Assembly: GCF_001553685.1 (NCBI RefSeq)
Contig: NZ_CP014264.1
Coordinates: 1,000,001 to 1,064,000 of the forward strand
Direction of reading: 5' to 3'
DNA length: 64,000 bases
Source: Streptococcus sp. oral taxon 431
GTDB taxonomy: Bacteria; Bacillota; Bacilli; Lactobacillales; Streptococcaceae
The translations under genes and the position numbers were made by a program. Shown here piece by piece: positions 49,006 to 57,492 of this stretch (position 1 is its first letter; every line of letters starts with the position of its first letter). The notes under the pieces were generated by a model. It was not told the DNA's origin, did no database searches, and was given only the letters and a program-made list of their open reading frames with translations.

Positions 49006-49815
49006 ATGAGTGATATCGGTTTTAAATACAGTATTTTAGCATCGGGTTCCAGTGGAAATTCTTTTTACTTGGAAACACCAAAAAAGAAAATTTTAGTAGA
49101 TGCGGGACTCTCAGGCAAAAAAATTACAAGCCTCTTGAGTGAAATCAATCGTAAACCAGAGGATTTGGATGCTATCTTAATAACCCATGAGCATTCAGAT
49201 CATATCCACGGTGTGGGCGTCCTTGCTCGTAAGTACGGCATGGATCTTTATGCCAATGAGAAAACTTGGCAGGCTATGGAAAATAGTAAGTATCTCGGTA
49301 AAGTTGACTCGTCGCAAAAGCATATTTTCGAGATGGGTAAAACCAAATCCTTTGGCGACATCGATATCGAGAGCTTCGGTGTGAGTCATGATGCAGTCGC
49401 TCCCCAGTTTTATCGTTTTATGAAGGACGATAAGAGCTTTGTCATGCTGACGGATACAGGCTATGTTAGTGACCGTATGGCTGGCATTGTCGAGAATGCA
49501 GATGGCTACCTGATCGAGTCAAATCATGATGTTGAAATCCTGCGAGCAGGATCCTACGCATGGCGACTCAAACAACGCATCCTGTCTGATCTTGGACATC
49601 TCTCAAATGAAGATGGCGCAGACGCCATGATTCGCACACTAGGTAATCGCACCAAGAAGATTTACCTAGGCCATTTGTCTAAGGAAAATAATATCAAGGA
49701 GCTAGCCCACATGACCATGGTCAATCAGTTAGCTCAGGCAGATCTGGGAGTAGGAGTAGACTTTCAAGTTTACGATACTTCACCAGACACCGCAACACCA
49801 TTGACTGAGATATAA
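49006..49815 (+). CDS. vicX: Metallo-beta-lactamase fold protein VicX (WalJ/YycJ)
   Basis: 269 residues with the MBL metal site THEHSDHIHG, GVSHDAVAP (next ligand His) and MLTDTGYVS. Third gene of the vicRKX operon, starting one base after the vicK stop. WalJ homologues are reported to be 5'-3' exonucleases or to affect mismatch repair and DNA damage response; function in the Vic pathway itself is unclear. Confidence 0.94.
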   Translation: MSDIGFKYSILASGSSGNSFYLETPKKKILVDAGLSGKKITSLLSEINRKPEDLDAILITHEHSDHIHGVGVLARKYGMDLYANEKTWQAMENSKYLGKVDSSQKHIFEMGKTKSFGDIDIESFGVSHDAVAPQFYRFMKDDKSFVMLTDTGYVSDRMAGIVENADGYLIESNHDVEILRAGSYAWRLKQRILSDLGHLSNEDGADAMIRTLGNRTKKIYLGHLSKENNIKELAHMTMVNQLAQADLGVGVDFQVYDTSPDTATPLTEI

Positions 49816-49817
49816 AA

Positions 49818-49845
49818 AAAGAAGGCCTATGCCTTCTTTTTTATA
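49818..49845 (+). terminator. Bidirectional terminator between vicX and the thioredoxin-like gene
   Basis: Stem AAAGAAGGC / GCCTTCTTT with CTAT loop; T runs on both strands, so it can serve both converging genes. Confidence 0.9.
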
Positions 49846-49852
49846 GACTATC

Positions 49853-50200
49853 TTACAACCCAGCAAATTCTTTGATTTCTTGAGCTGACATTGAAGAATC
49901 GCAACGGACATTGATTTGTCCATTTTTAACATGAACGAATCCTGGTACAGTTGGGATTTCGTAGCGTGAGCGGAAGTCTTGTAAAGCTTCAAGTTGGCTT
50001 GGCTCTTCACTATTAATGAAGTAGATGTGTGCTTTGGTTTCAGCCACTACACCAGCCAATGTGCCAGCAAATTTACGGCAGTAAGGACAAGTTTTACGTC
50101 CGATAAAGAAAGTTGCTGTTTCTTGATTGTCGAGCGCTTCTTGAGCACGCGCAACTGTTGTCACTTCAAGATCTTTGATGTTTTCTAAAAATTGTTCCAT
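49853..50200 (-). CDS. bta: Thioredoxin-like protein, bacteriocin transport accessory (Bta) family
   Basis: 115 residues with a thioredoxin fold and CPYC redox centre (FFIGRKTCPYCRKFAG), YFINSEEP, and the cis-Pro in EIPTVPGFVHVKNG. Pneumococcal homologues next to pgm are named bacteriocin transport accessory protein, by similarity to PedC/BrcD, which help disulfide formation in secreted peptides. No signal peptide is seen, so it may act in the cytoplasm. Ribosome binding site GCGAGGTATTCTC. Confidence 0.85.
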   Translation of the reverse strand: MEQFLENIKDLEVTTVARAQEALDNQETATFFIGRKTCPYCRKFAGTLAGVVAETKAHIYFINSEEPSQLEALQDFRSRYEIPTVPGFVHVKNGQINVRCDSSMSAQEIKEFAGL

Positions 50201-50421
50201 GAGAATACCTCGCTTTTTTTGATAAAACTAGTATGCCATAAAAATGCTAAAATTGCTCAGTTTTGATACGGAAATAGATGGTGGGACAGAAATCAGTAAA
50301 CTAAGTCTGATTTTCTAGTCCGATATCCCTGTGTCTTTAAAGATATCGAAACTGAAGTTTTGGTCAAAAGAGTTAAAAGAAGACATAAATTACAGTCAGC
50401 TTTTACTTCATCTTCAAAAAT

Positions 50422-50447
50422 AAAGGTCAGGATTTTTCCCGACCTTT
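50422..50447 (-). terminator. Terminator of pgm
   Basis: On the minus strand AAAGGTCGGG / CCTGACCTTT with an internal mismatch and AAAAAT loop, followed by TATTTTTG. The remaining 200 bases to the thioredoxin-like gene hold a GGTGGGACAGAAATC-type intergenic sequence common in streptococci and no gene. Confidence 0.82.
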
Positions 50448-50458
50448 ATATAGTTGCT

Positions 50459-52177
50459 TTATTTTACAAAAGCATTGATTTCAGCTTCGATGTTAGCAAT
50501 CTTAGTTTGTGAATCTTCGTTGCTTTCACCAACAACTGCAATGTAGAACTTGATTTTTGGTTCTGTACCTGAAGGACGAACTGCAATCCATGAACCATCT
50601 GCAAGAGTGTATTTCAATACATCACTTGGGGGAGTAGTCAAGGCTGTTACAGTGCCATCAGCGGCAGTAGAAGTTTGTGCTTTGAAGTCTTCTACGACAG
50701 TGATTTCTGTTGCGTTAAATTCTTTAGGCCCGTTTTCACGGAATTTCGCCATAATTGCTTTGATTTGCTCAGCACCGTCAACACCAGAGAGGGTAACAGA
50801 GATTGTCTTTTCAGAATAGTAGCCGTACTCTTTGTAGATTTCCTCGATACCATCTGCAAGAGTCAAACCACGAGAGCGGTAGTAGGCAGCAAGTTCAGCA
50901 ACGACAAGAACAGCTTGGATAGCATCTTTATCACGCACGAATGGTTTAATCAAGTAACCGAAGCTTTCTTCAAATCCCATCATGTAAGTGTGATTGTGTT
51001 TTTCTTCGAATTCTTGGATTTTTTCAGCGATAAATTTGAAACCAGTCAAGACGTTGAACATAGTTGCGCCGTAGCTTTCAGCAATCTTAGTTACCAAGTC
51101 AGTTGATACGATAGATTTGCAAAGGGCTGCATTTTCTGGAAGTGTACCAGCATTTTTGTGAGCTTCCAAAATGTATTTGGCCATGATGGCACCGATTTGG
51201 TTCCCTGAAAGGTTAAGGTAGCTTCCGTCTTTTTGAAGGACTTCAACACCGACACGGTCAGCGTCAGGGTCAGTTGCGACAAGAACATCAGCCCCTACTT
51301 GGCGACCAAGTTCTTCTGCAAGTGCAAAGGCTGCTTGGCTTTCTGGGTTTGGAGATTTAACAGTTGAGAAGTCTGGGTCTGGGGTAGCTTGAGCTTCAAC
51401 AACTTGAACTGAGTCGAATCCTGCTTGTGCAAGAGCACGACGCGCCAACATTTCACCAGTACCGTGAAGAGGAGTGTAGACAATCTTCATGTCCTTACCA
51501 AACTCTTCAATCAAAGCTGGGTTGATGTTCACATCTTTGACTTCTTTGAGGTATTCGGTATCGACTGCTTCGCCAATAACTTCAATCAAACCAGATGCTT
51601 TTTCAGCTTCTACATCAGCAACTTCAATAGCAAATGGATTTTCGATAGCACGGATATAAGTTGTCAAAGCATCCGCATCGTGTGGAGGCATTTGACCACC
51701 ATCTTCTCCGTAAACCTTGTAACCATTAAATGGAGCAGGATTGTGGCTAGCAGTAATCATGATACCTGCGAAGCAGTTGAGGTGACGAACAGCAAATGAA
51801 AGCTCTGGCGTTGGACGGAGACTTTCAAAAACATAAGATTTAATACCGTGTTTAGCAAGAACTGCTGCAGATTCAAAGGCAAATTCTGGAGAGAAGTGAC
51901 GGCTATCATAAGCGATGGCTACACCACGTTCTTTTTCGTTTCCACCTTTTGACTCAATCAAACGAGCCAAACCTTCAGTTGCTTGACGGACAACGTAGAT
52001 GTTAATGCGGTTAGTACCAGCACCAATCAATCCACGCATACCTGCAGTACCAAACTCAAGATTGGTATAGAATGCGTCTTCTTTAGTTTTCTCGTCCATG
52101 TTTTCCAAATCATGACGAAGGTAGTCTGGAAGTTCTGCGAAATCAACCCATTTTTGGTAGTTTTCTTGGTAAGACAT
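50459..52177 (-). CDS. pgm: Phosphoglucomutase (alpha-PGM)
   Basis: 572 residues of the phosphohexomutase family. Active-site loop GIMITASHNPAPFNGYK with the phosphorylated Ser, the metal loop DPDADRVG, sugar-binding GFEESFGY and C-terminal phosphate-binding RPSGTEPKIKFY are all intact. It converts glucose-6-P to glucose-1-P for UDP-glucose, capsule, teichoic acid and glycolipid synthesis, including the CpoA pathway above. Start follows AAAGGAGATTTCCT. Monocistronic. Confidence 0.97.
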   Translation of the reverse strand: MSYQENYQKWVDFAELPDYLRHDLENMDEKTKEDAFYTNLEFGTAGMRGLIGAGTNRINIYVVRQATEGLARLIESKGGNEKERGVAIAYDSRHFSPEFAFESAAVLAKHGIKSYVFESLRPTPELSFAVRHLNCFAGIMITASHNPAPFNGYKVYGEDGGQMPPHDADALTTYIRAIENPFAIEVADVEAEKASGLIEVIGEAVDTEYLKEVKDVNINPALIEEFGKDMKIVYTPLHGTGEMLARRALAQAGFDSVQVVEAQATPDPDFSTVKSPNPESQAAFALAEELGRQVGADVLVATDPDADRVGVEVLQKDGSYLNLSGNQIGAIMAKYILEAHKNAGTLPENAALCKSIVSTDLVTKIAESYGATMFNVLTGFKFIAEKIQEFEEKHNHTYMMGFEESFGYLIKPFVRDKDAIQAVLVVAELAAYYRSRGLTLADGIEEIYKEYGYYSEKTISVTLSGVDGAEQIKAIMAKFRENGPKEFNATEITVVEDFKAQTSTAADGTVTALTTPPSDVLKYTLADGSWIAVRPSGTEPKIKFYIAVVGESNEDSQTKIANIEAEINAFVK

Positions 52178-52294
52178 AGGAAATCTCCTTTAATATATAA
52201 TCTAATCGCTTACATTATACCACGATTTGAAGTTTTAGTAAAACGTTAGCATGAGTTTCTGAAAAAGTTATGAAATGTACCTAAACCACAAGTC

Positions 52295-52323
52295 TTGAAC
52301 GGCTTACCGAAACATGCTATACT
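52295..52323 (+). promoter_or_regulatory. ABC-F gene promoter positioned for a leaderless mRNA
   Basis: TTGAAC, 17-base spacer, TATACT with TG one base before. The ATG at 52330 is seven bases after the hexamer. Confidence 0.78.
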
Positions 52324-52329
52324 AACTGT

Positions 52330-54231
52330 ATGATTATTTTACAAGCTAATAAAATTGAACGTTCTTTTGCTGGAGAGGTTCTTTTTGATAATATAAACCT
52401 ACAAGTGGATGCAAGAGACCGTATTGCCCTCGTTGGGAAAAATGGTGCTGGGAAGTCTACTTTGCTCAAGATATTGGTTGGAGAAGAGGAGCCAACCACT
52501 GGTGAAATCAATAAGAAAAAAGATATTTCCCTCTCTTATCTAGCACAGGATAGTCGCTTTGAGTCTGAAAATACAATTTACGATGAAATGCTACATGTAT
52601 TTGATGACTTGCGTCGTACTGAAAGACAACTTCGACAGATGGAGTTGGAGATGGGGGAAAAGACTGGTGCAGAATTAGACAAACTTATGTCTGACTATGA
52701 TCGACTATCAGAAAATTTCCGTCAGGCTGGAGGATTTACCTACGAAGCCGCTATTCGCTCTATCTTAAATGGATTCAAGTTTGACGAGTCCATGTGGCAG
52801 ATGCGAATCGCTGAGCTTTCCGGTGGTCAAAATACCCGTTTAGCCCTTGCCAAAATGCTCCTTGAAAAGCCTAATCTCTTGGTCTTGGACGAGCCGACTA
52901 ACCACTTAGATATTGAAACGATTGCTTGGTTAGAAAACTATTTGGTCAACTACAGTGGTGCCTTGATTATCGTCAGCCATGACCGTTATTTCCTCGATAA
53001 GGTTGCGACCATAACACTCGACTTAACCAAACATTCTTTAGATAGATATGTAGGAAACTACTCAAGTTTTGTGGAGCAGAAGGAGCAGAAGCTCACAACT
53101 GAAGCCAAAAACTACGAAAAGCAGCAGAAGGAAATTGCTGCCTTAGAAGACTTTGTTAACCGAAATCTTGTTCGAGCATCAACAACCAAACGTGCTCAAT
53201 CTCGACGCAAGCAACTGGAGAAAATGGAGCGCTTGGACAAGCCTGAAGCTGGGAAAAAGTCAGCTAATATGACCTTCCATTCTGACAGGGTATCTGGTAA
53301 TGTCGTTTTGACAGTTGAAAATGCTGCTATTGGCTATGATGGTGAAATCTTATCAGAACCAATCAACCTTGATCTTCGTAAGATGAATGCTATTGCCATT
53401 GTTGGTCCTAACGGTATTGGTAAGTCAACCTTTATTAAATCCATTGTGGATCAGATTCCCTTTATCAAGGGTGAGAAGCGCTTTGGTGCTAATGTTGAGG
53501 TTGGTTACTATGACCAGACTCAGAGCAAACTAACACCGAGTAATACAGTCTTAGACGAACTCTGGAATGATTTCAAGCTGACTCCTGAACTTGAAATCCG
53601 TAATCGCCTAGGTGCCTTCCTTTTTTCTGGTGACGATGTTAAGAAATCTGTTGGGATGCTGTCAGGTGGTGAACGAGCTCGTCTGCTTCTAGCTAAACTT
53701 TCAATGGAAAACAACAACTTCCTGATTCTAGACGAGCCGACAAACCACTTGGACATCGATAGCAAGGAAGTGTTGGAAAATGCCCTGATTGCCTTTGATG
53801 GGACCTTGCTTTTTGTCAGCCACGACCGCTACTTTATCAACCGTGTAGCGACTCATGTGCTAGAATTGTCCGAAAATGGATCAACACTTTATCTTGGTGA
53901 TTATGACTATTATGTTGATAAAAAATCAGAGCTAGTAGCTAGTCAAGAGGAAGAAGCGGCAACTTATAGCCAAGAAAATGAGGTTTCTCCAGTTACTGAC
54001 TACCAAGCTCAAAAGGAAAGTCAAAAAGAACTTCGTAAGTTAATGAGACAAATTGAAAGTCTTGAGACAGAAATCGAAGAACTGGAAACTCAAGCCCAAG
54101 CTATCTCTGAACAAATGCATACCACCAATGATGCAGATGAACTCATGCAATTACAAGCAGAACTGGATAAAATTAGCCATCGTCAAGAAGAAGCAATGCT
54201 AGAGTGGGAAGAATTATCGGAGCAGGTGTAA
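52330..54231 (+). CDS. ABC-F type ATPase (ribosome-associated, no transmembrane domain)
   Basis: 633 residues with two ATPase cassettes: Walker A GKNGAGKST (36-44) and GPNGIGKST (about 359), signatures ELSGGQNTRLAL and MLSGGERARLLL, Walker B VLDEPTNHLD twice, and the P-site tRNA interaction linker (KRAQSRRKQLEKMERLDKPE). C-terminal coiled coil (LMRQIESLETEIEEL). Members act on the ribosome as translation factors (Uup/EttA/YdiF types); some confer antibiotic resistance, but this one looks like a housekeeping type. No Shine-Dalgarno site, so probably translated leaderless. An Rgg-type regulator starts one base after its stop. Confidence 0.92.
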   Translation: MIILQANKIERSFAGEVLFDNINLQVDARDRIALVGKNGAGKSTLLKILVGEEEPTTGEINKKKDISLSYLAQDSRFESENTIYDEMLHVFDDLRRTERQLRQMELEMGEKTGAELDKLMSDYDRLSENFRQAGGFTYEAAIRSILNGFKFDESMWQMRIAELSGGQNTRLALAKMLLEKPNLLVLDEPTNHLDIETIAWLENYLVNYSGALIIVSHDRYFLDKVATITLDLTKHSLDRYVGNYSSFVEQKEQKLTTEAKNYEKQQKEIAALEDFVNRNLVRASTTKRAQSRRKQLEKMERLDKPEAGKKSANMTFHSDRVSGNVVLTVENAAIGYDGEILSEPINLDLRKMNAIAIVGPNGIGKSTFIKSIVDQIPFIKGEKRFGANVEVGYYDQTQSKLTPSNTVLDELWNDFKLTPELEIRNRLGAFLFSGDDVKKSVGMLSGGERARLLLAKLSMENNNFLILDEPTNHLDIDSKEVLENALIAFDGTLLFVSHDRYFINRVATHVLELSENGSTLYLGDYDYYVDKKSELVASQEEEAATYSQENEVSPVTDYQAQKESQKELRKLMRQIESLETEIEELETQAQAISEQMHTTNDADELMQLQAELDKISHRQEEAMLEWEELSEQV

Positions 54232-54232
54232 G

Positions 54233-55096
54233 ATGGAACATCTTGGAAAAGTCTTTCGTGAATTTCGAATCAGTAAAAATTACTCTCTAAAAGAAGCTGC
54301 AGGAGAGGCCTGTTCAACCTCCCAATTATCTCGCTTTGAATTGGGGGAGTCGGATCTGGCTGCATCTCGTTTCTTTGAAATATTAGATAATATTCATGTG
54401 ACGATTGAGAATTTTATGGATAAGACTAGAAATTTTCAACATCATGAGCATGTCGGCTTGATGGCTCAGATTATTCCACTTTACTACTCAAATGATATTG
54501 CAGGTTTTCAAAAACTTCAAGAAGAACAACTTGAAAAAGCTAAGAGTTCAACAAATCCCCTCTATTTTGAACTGAACTGGATTTTGTTACAAGGTCTGAT
54601 TTGTCAAAGAGATGTTAGCTTCACTATGAAGCAAGGTGATCTGGATAAGGTGGCAGATTATCTTTTCCAAACAGATGAATGGACCATGTATGAGTTGATC
54701 CTCTTTGGCAATCTCTATAGCTTTTATGATGTGGACTATGTTACTCGCCTTGGTAGAGAAGTGATGGAGAGGGAGGATTTCTACAAAGAAATTGGACGCC
54801 ATCGAAAACTGGTCTTGATTTTAGCTCTTAATTGTTACCAGCATTGTTTAGAACATCTTGCTTTTGAAAATGCCAACTACTTTGAAGCTTATATTGAGAA
54901 GATCATAGGTAAGAGCATCAAACTCTATGAGCGTAATGTTTTCCACTTTCTTAAAGGCTTTGCCCTTTATCAGAAGGGACAAAAAAAAGAAGGTTGTAAG
55001 CAAATGCAGGAAGCAATGCATATTTTTGACCTGCTTGAGCTTCCAGAGCAGGTAGCCTACTATCAGGAACATTACGATAAATTTGTAAAAAATTAA
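54233..55096 (+). CDS. Rgg/MutR-family transcriptional regulator
   Basis: 287 residues: N-terminal helix-turn-helix (LGKVFREFRISKNYSLKEAA, STSQLSRFELGESDL) and a long all-helical, TPR-like ligand-binding domain, as in Rgg, GadR and MutR. Many Rgg proteins bind small hydrophobic peptides (SHP), but no SHP-like ORF is obvious next to it. It begins one base after the ABC-F stop and ends 75 bases before an MFS exporter, which it may control. Confidence 0.9.
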   Translation: MEHLGKVFREFRISKNYSLKEAAGEACSTSQLSRFELGESDLAASRFFEILDNIHVTIENFMDKTRNFQHHEHVGLMAQIIPLYYSNDIAGFQKLQEEQLEKAKSSTNPLYFELNWILLQGLICQRDVSFTMKQGDLDKVADYLFQTDEWTMYELILFGNLYSFYDVDYVTRLGREVMEREDFYKEIGRHRKLVLILALNCYQHCLEHLAFENANYFEAYIEKIIGKSIKLYERNVFHFLKGFALYQKGQKKEGCKQMQEAMHIFDLLELPEQVAYYQEHYDKFVKN

Positions 55097-55145
55097 TTTC
55101 CCAAATAAGGGAAAAATAAGAAATTCCTTCAAGTTTTGATACAAT
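55097..55145 (+). promoter_or_regulatory. MFS gene promoter with upstream inverted repeat
   Basis: Inverted repeat TTTCCC-6-GGGAAA (55097-55114), then TGATACAAT (-10 at 55140-55145), with no clear -35. The repeat is about 35-45 bases upstream of the expected start of transcription, a usual position for an activator. Confidence 0.5.
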
Positions 55146-55171
55146 AGTTTCAAAATTTGAGAGGAGTTTTT

Positions 55172-56338
55172 ATGAATCGATATGCAGTACAGTTGATTAG
55201 TCGTGGAGCTATTAACAAACTAGGAAATATGCTCTATGATTATGGAAATAGTGTTTGGTTGGCATCGATGGGAACGATTGGGCAAACCGTTCTAGGGATT
55301 TATCAGATTTCTGAACTCGTTACATCCATTCTAGTCAATCCTTTTGGTGGAGTGATTTCAGATCGTTTTTCCCGTCGCAAGATTTTGATGACGACCGACT
55401 TGGTTTGTGGAATTCTTTGTCTGGCTATTTCTTTTATAAGGAACGACAGCTGGATGATTGGAGCTTTGATCTTTGCTAATATTGTTCAAGCGATTGCCTT
55501 TGCATTTTCTCGCACTGCCAATAAAGCTATTATCACAGAGGTGGTAGCAAAGGACGAGATAGTGACCTATAACTCTCGCTTGGAGTTAGTTTTACAGGTT
55601 GTAGGAGTCAGTTCTCCGGTGCTTTCTTTCCTTGTTTTACAATTTGCAAGTCTTCACATGACGCTCTTACTAGATGCTCTGACTTTTTTCATTGCTTTTG
55701 CCCTAGTTGCTTTACTTCCAAAAAAAGAACCAAAGGTTCAAGAGCAGAAGAGTTTTACTGGGAAAGATATTTTTGCGGATATCAAAGATGGCTTGCACTA
55801 TATCAGGCATCAAAAAGAAATTTTCTTTCTCTTGTTAGTGGCTTCAAGTGTGAATTTCTTTTTTGCAGCTTTTGAGTTTTTGCTCCCTTTTTCAAATAAA
55901 CTCTATGGTGTAGACGGAGCCTATGCGACTATCTTAACCATGGGTGCAATTGGCTCAATCATCGGAGCACTGATAGCAAATAAATTTAAATCGAGCATGA
56001 ATACACTTTTATTCTTATTGATCCTCACAGGAGTAGGAGTTTTCATGATGGGCTTACCACTGCCTAATTTTCTTACTTTTTCAGGAAACCTAGTTTGTGA
56101 ATTATTTATGACAATTTTTAATATTCACTTTTTCACTCAGGTACAGACCAAGGTTGACGGAGACTATCTGGGAAGAGTATTGAGTACCATTTTTACACTG
56201 GCAATTCTCTTTATGCCGATTGCGAAAGGTTTGATGACCTTTCTACCAAGTGTGCAATTAGTTTCCTTTTTAATCATCGGACTCGGAGTTATTCTTCTTT
56301 CGTTGGTATCAATGATCTATATTCAAAGACAAGATTAA
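55172..56338 (+). CDS. MFS transporter, macrolide-efflux (Mef-like) type
   Basis: 388 residues from ATG 55172 (GAGAGGAG five bases upstream). About twelve transmembrane helices; the loop after helix 2 has GGVISDRFSRRKILMTTDL, the usual MFS motif A. The N-terminus (GAINKLGNMLYDYGNSVWLA) and ARTANKAIITE-like segment are as in the Mef/DUF family of drug exporters. Substrate unknown. It follows an Rgg regulator in the same direction and is likely its target. Confidence 0.87.
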   Translation: MNRYAVQLISRGAINKLGNMLYDYGNSVWLASMGTIGQTVLGIYQISELVTSILVNPFGGVISDRFSRRKILMTTDLVCGILCLAISFIRNDSWMIGALIFANIVQAIAFAFSRTANKAIITEVVAKDEIVTYNSRLELVLQVVGVSSPVLSFLVLQFASLHMTLLLDALTFFIAFALVALLPKKEPKVQEQKSFTGKDIFADIKDGLHYIRHQKEIFFLLLVASSVNFFFAAFEFLLPFSNKLYGVDGAYATILTMGAIGSIIGALIANKFKSSMNTLLFLLILTGVGVFMMGLPLPNFLTFSGNLVCELFMTIFNIHFFTQVQTKVDGDYLGRVLSTIFTLAILFMPIAKGLMTFLPSVQLVSFLIIGLGVILLSLVSMIYIQRQD

Positions 56339-56344
56339 TACAGA

Positions 56345-56368
56345 AAAAACAGCGACTTCGCTGTTTTT
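56345..56368 (+). terminator. Bidirectional terminator between the MFS gene and tRNA-Arg
   Basis: Perfect stem AAAAACAGCG / CGCTGTTTTT with an ACTT loop and T runs on both strands. Confidence 0.9.
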
Positions 56369-56380
56369 CGTTTAAATCTA

Positions 56381-56452
56381 TCCACCCTGAGGGAATCGAA
56401 CCCCCATCTCAAGAACCGGAATCTTACGTGATATCCATTACACTAAGGGTGG
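56381..56452 (-). tRNA. tRNA-Arg (anticodon CCG)
   Basis: 72 nt on the minus strand. Acceptor stem CCACCCT / AGGGTGG with discriminator A, anticodon loop TTCCGGT (CCG at 34-36), T-arm GGGGTTCGATTCCC; CCA is not encoded. It reads CGG codons. A terminator follows on the minus strand. Confidence 0.95.
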
Positions 56453-56463
56453 AAACTTTAATT

Positions 56464-56492
56464 ATTATATCAAAAAAGAGAGCTGAACTCAA
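56464..56492 (-). promoter_or_regulatory. tRNA-Arg promoter
   Basis: On the minus strand TTGAGT, 17-base spacer, TATAAT with TG one base before, 11 bases upstream of the tRNA. Confidence 0.78.
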
Positions 56493-56521
56493 GTTTTTTC
56501 TAAGCTCAGTAAAAGGAGAAT

Positions 56522-56550
56522 AAAAAAGGATTCAGTATTGAACCGAATCC
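56522..56550 (-). terminator. Terminator of mscL
   Basis: Minus-strand stem GGATTCGG / CTGAATCC with one mismatch and a 7-base loop, then TTTTTTATT. Confidence 0.85.
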
Positions 56551-56559
56551 TCTATATGA

Positions 56560-56946
56560 TTATTTTTTCTCAAGAAGAGCTTTGATTTCTTGAAGAACTT
56601 CCAACTCAGTTGGACCAGCAGGTGCTTCTTCAACAACCTCTTCTTTTTTAGTAAGGCTTTGAGCTTTTTCCATAGCTTTAATCACAAAGAATAGAACAGT
56701 ACCAACTACAAGGAAGTTGATAACAGCACTCAAGAATTTACCATATGTAACACCATTCCATGCAAGCTCAGCGATGTTTTGTACTTTCGCAGCTTCCAAG
56801 GCTGGGTTCAATAGGAGTGGAGTGATGATATCATTAACAAATGAAGTAATGATAGCACCAAAAGCAGAAGCGATGATCACACCGACAGCAAGGTCTACAA
56901 CATTACCGCGGAGCAAAAATTCTTTAAGATCTTTTAACATTTTCAT
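56560..56946 (-). CDS. mscL: Large-conductance mechanosensitive channel MscL
   Basis: 128 residues with the amphipathic N-terminus MLKDLKEFLLRGNVVDLAVG, TM1 GVIIASAFGAIITSFVND, TM2 LSAVINFLVVGTVLFFVIK and a C-terminal bundle KKEEVVEEAPAG. It opens in response to membrane tension to release solutes after osmotic downshift. ATG 56946 is 4 bases after AAGGA; ATG two codons on (MLKDL) has better spacing and may be the real start. Single gene. Confidence 0.95.
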   Translation of the reverse strand: MKMLKDLKEFLLRGNVVDLAVGVIIASAFGAIITSFVNDIITPLLLNPALEAAKVQNIAELAWNGVTYGKFLSAVINFLVVGTVLFFVIKAMEKAQSLTKKEEVVEEAPAGPTELEVLQEIKALLEKK

Positions 56947-57012
56947 AATTTCCTTTCAAAATTTAACAGTTTTAATTATAGTATAATAGTCATTAGAATG
57001 CAAGAAGTATGC

Positions 57013-57447
57013 TTATTGTTTTTTAAAAACAAAAACTTTACTGAAGATGTAATTAAGGACTATGATAGTAACTTGTGCAAAAATAGTCTCAATTGTATTG
57101 ATAGTATTGAGATTATCACCTACAAACTGACCGATAATATGGGGGAAGCTCGTCACAAAAATAAAGGTCAAAAGCAGGTCTAAGAGGAAGGTAATGAATC
57201 TTGCGGTCGTAAATTTTATCAGACGCTTGAACCAATTTTTTCGTTTTTGTTTAAAAACAATGGTATCATTGGTGAAAAAAGCAAAAAGAATTCCAGCTAT
57301 ATTTCCCAAAGCAGTCGCCCATAATTCTTGTTGGCAAAGGTAAAAAATTGTGATACGAACAATGATCGAAACAAGAGTAGTTGCAACTCCAAAAAATAAG
57401 TAAGAGAGGATTTCATTGTCGAAAAATTTTTTTATGGATATTTTCAT
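57013..57447 (-). CDS. GtrA family membrane protein
   Basis: 144 residues with four transmembrane helices (LSYLFFGVATTLVSIIVRI, ALGNIAGILFAFFTNDTI, and two more) and the family FxxNDxxVF motif (FTNDTIVFKQKR). GtrA-like proteins are thought to flip or anchor lipid-linked sugars for glycosylation. The minus-strand -10 TGCTATACT ends six bases from the ATG, with no ribosome binding site, so a leaderless start is likely. Confidence 0.85.
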   Translation of the reverse strand: MKISIKKFFDNEILSYLFFGVATTLVSIIVRITIFYLCQQELWATALGNIAGILFAFFTNDTIVFKQKRKNWFKRLIKFTTARFITFLLDLLLTFIFVTSFPHIIGQFVGDNLNTINTIETIFAQVTIIVLNYIFSKVFVFKKQ

Positions 57448-57453
57448 AAAAAC

Positions 57454-57486
57454 AGTATAGCATAAAGGACATAAATGTGCTATACT
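57454..57486. promoter_or_regulatory. Back-to-back TGCTATACT promoters of gtrA (minus) and queT (plus)
   Basis: Minus -10 at 57459-57454 and plus -10 at 57481-57486, each an extended TGCTATACT. The hexamers are 21 bases apart, so each polymerase covers the other's -35 region and simultaneous firing should be hindered. Confidence 0.65.
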
Positions 57487-57492
57487 TGAAAG

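Noticed and set aside
50281..50400. Mobile repeat in the pgm-bta intergenic region
   Set aside because: The GGTGGGACAGAAATC-type text is common in streptococcal intergenic DNA, but no inverted ends or target duplication define an element here.
51425..52249. Plus-strand ORFs opposite pgm, up to 124 codons
   Set aside because: They are in the complementary frames of a full-length, conserved phosphoglucomutase and look like coding shadows.
55097..55114. Rho-independent terminator of the Rgg gene
   Set aside because: The TTTCCC / GGGAAA stem has only six pairs and no T run after it on the plus strand; an operator is more likely.
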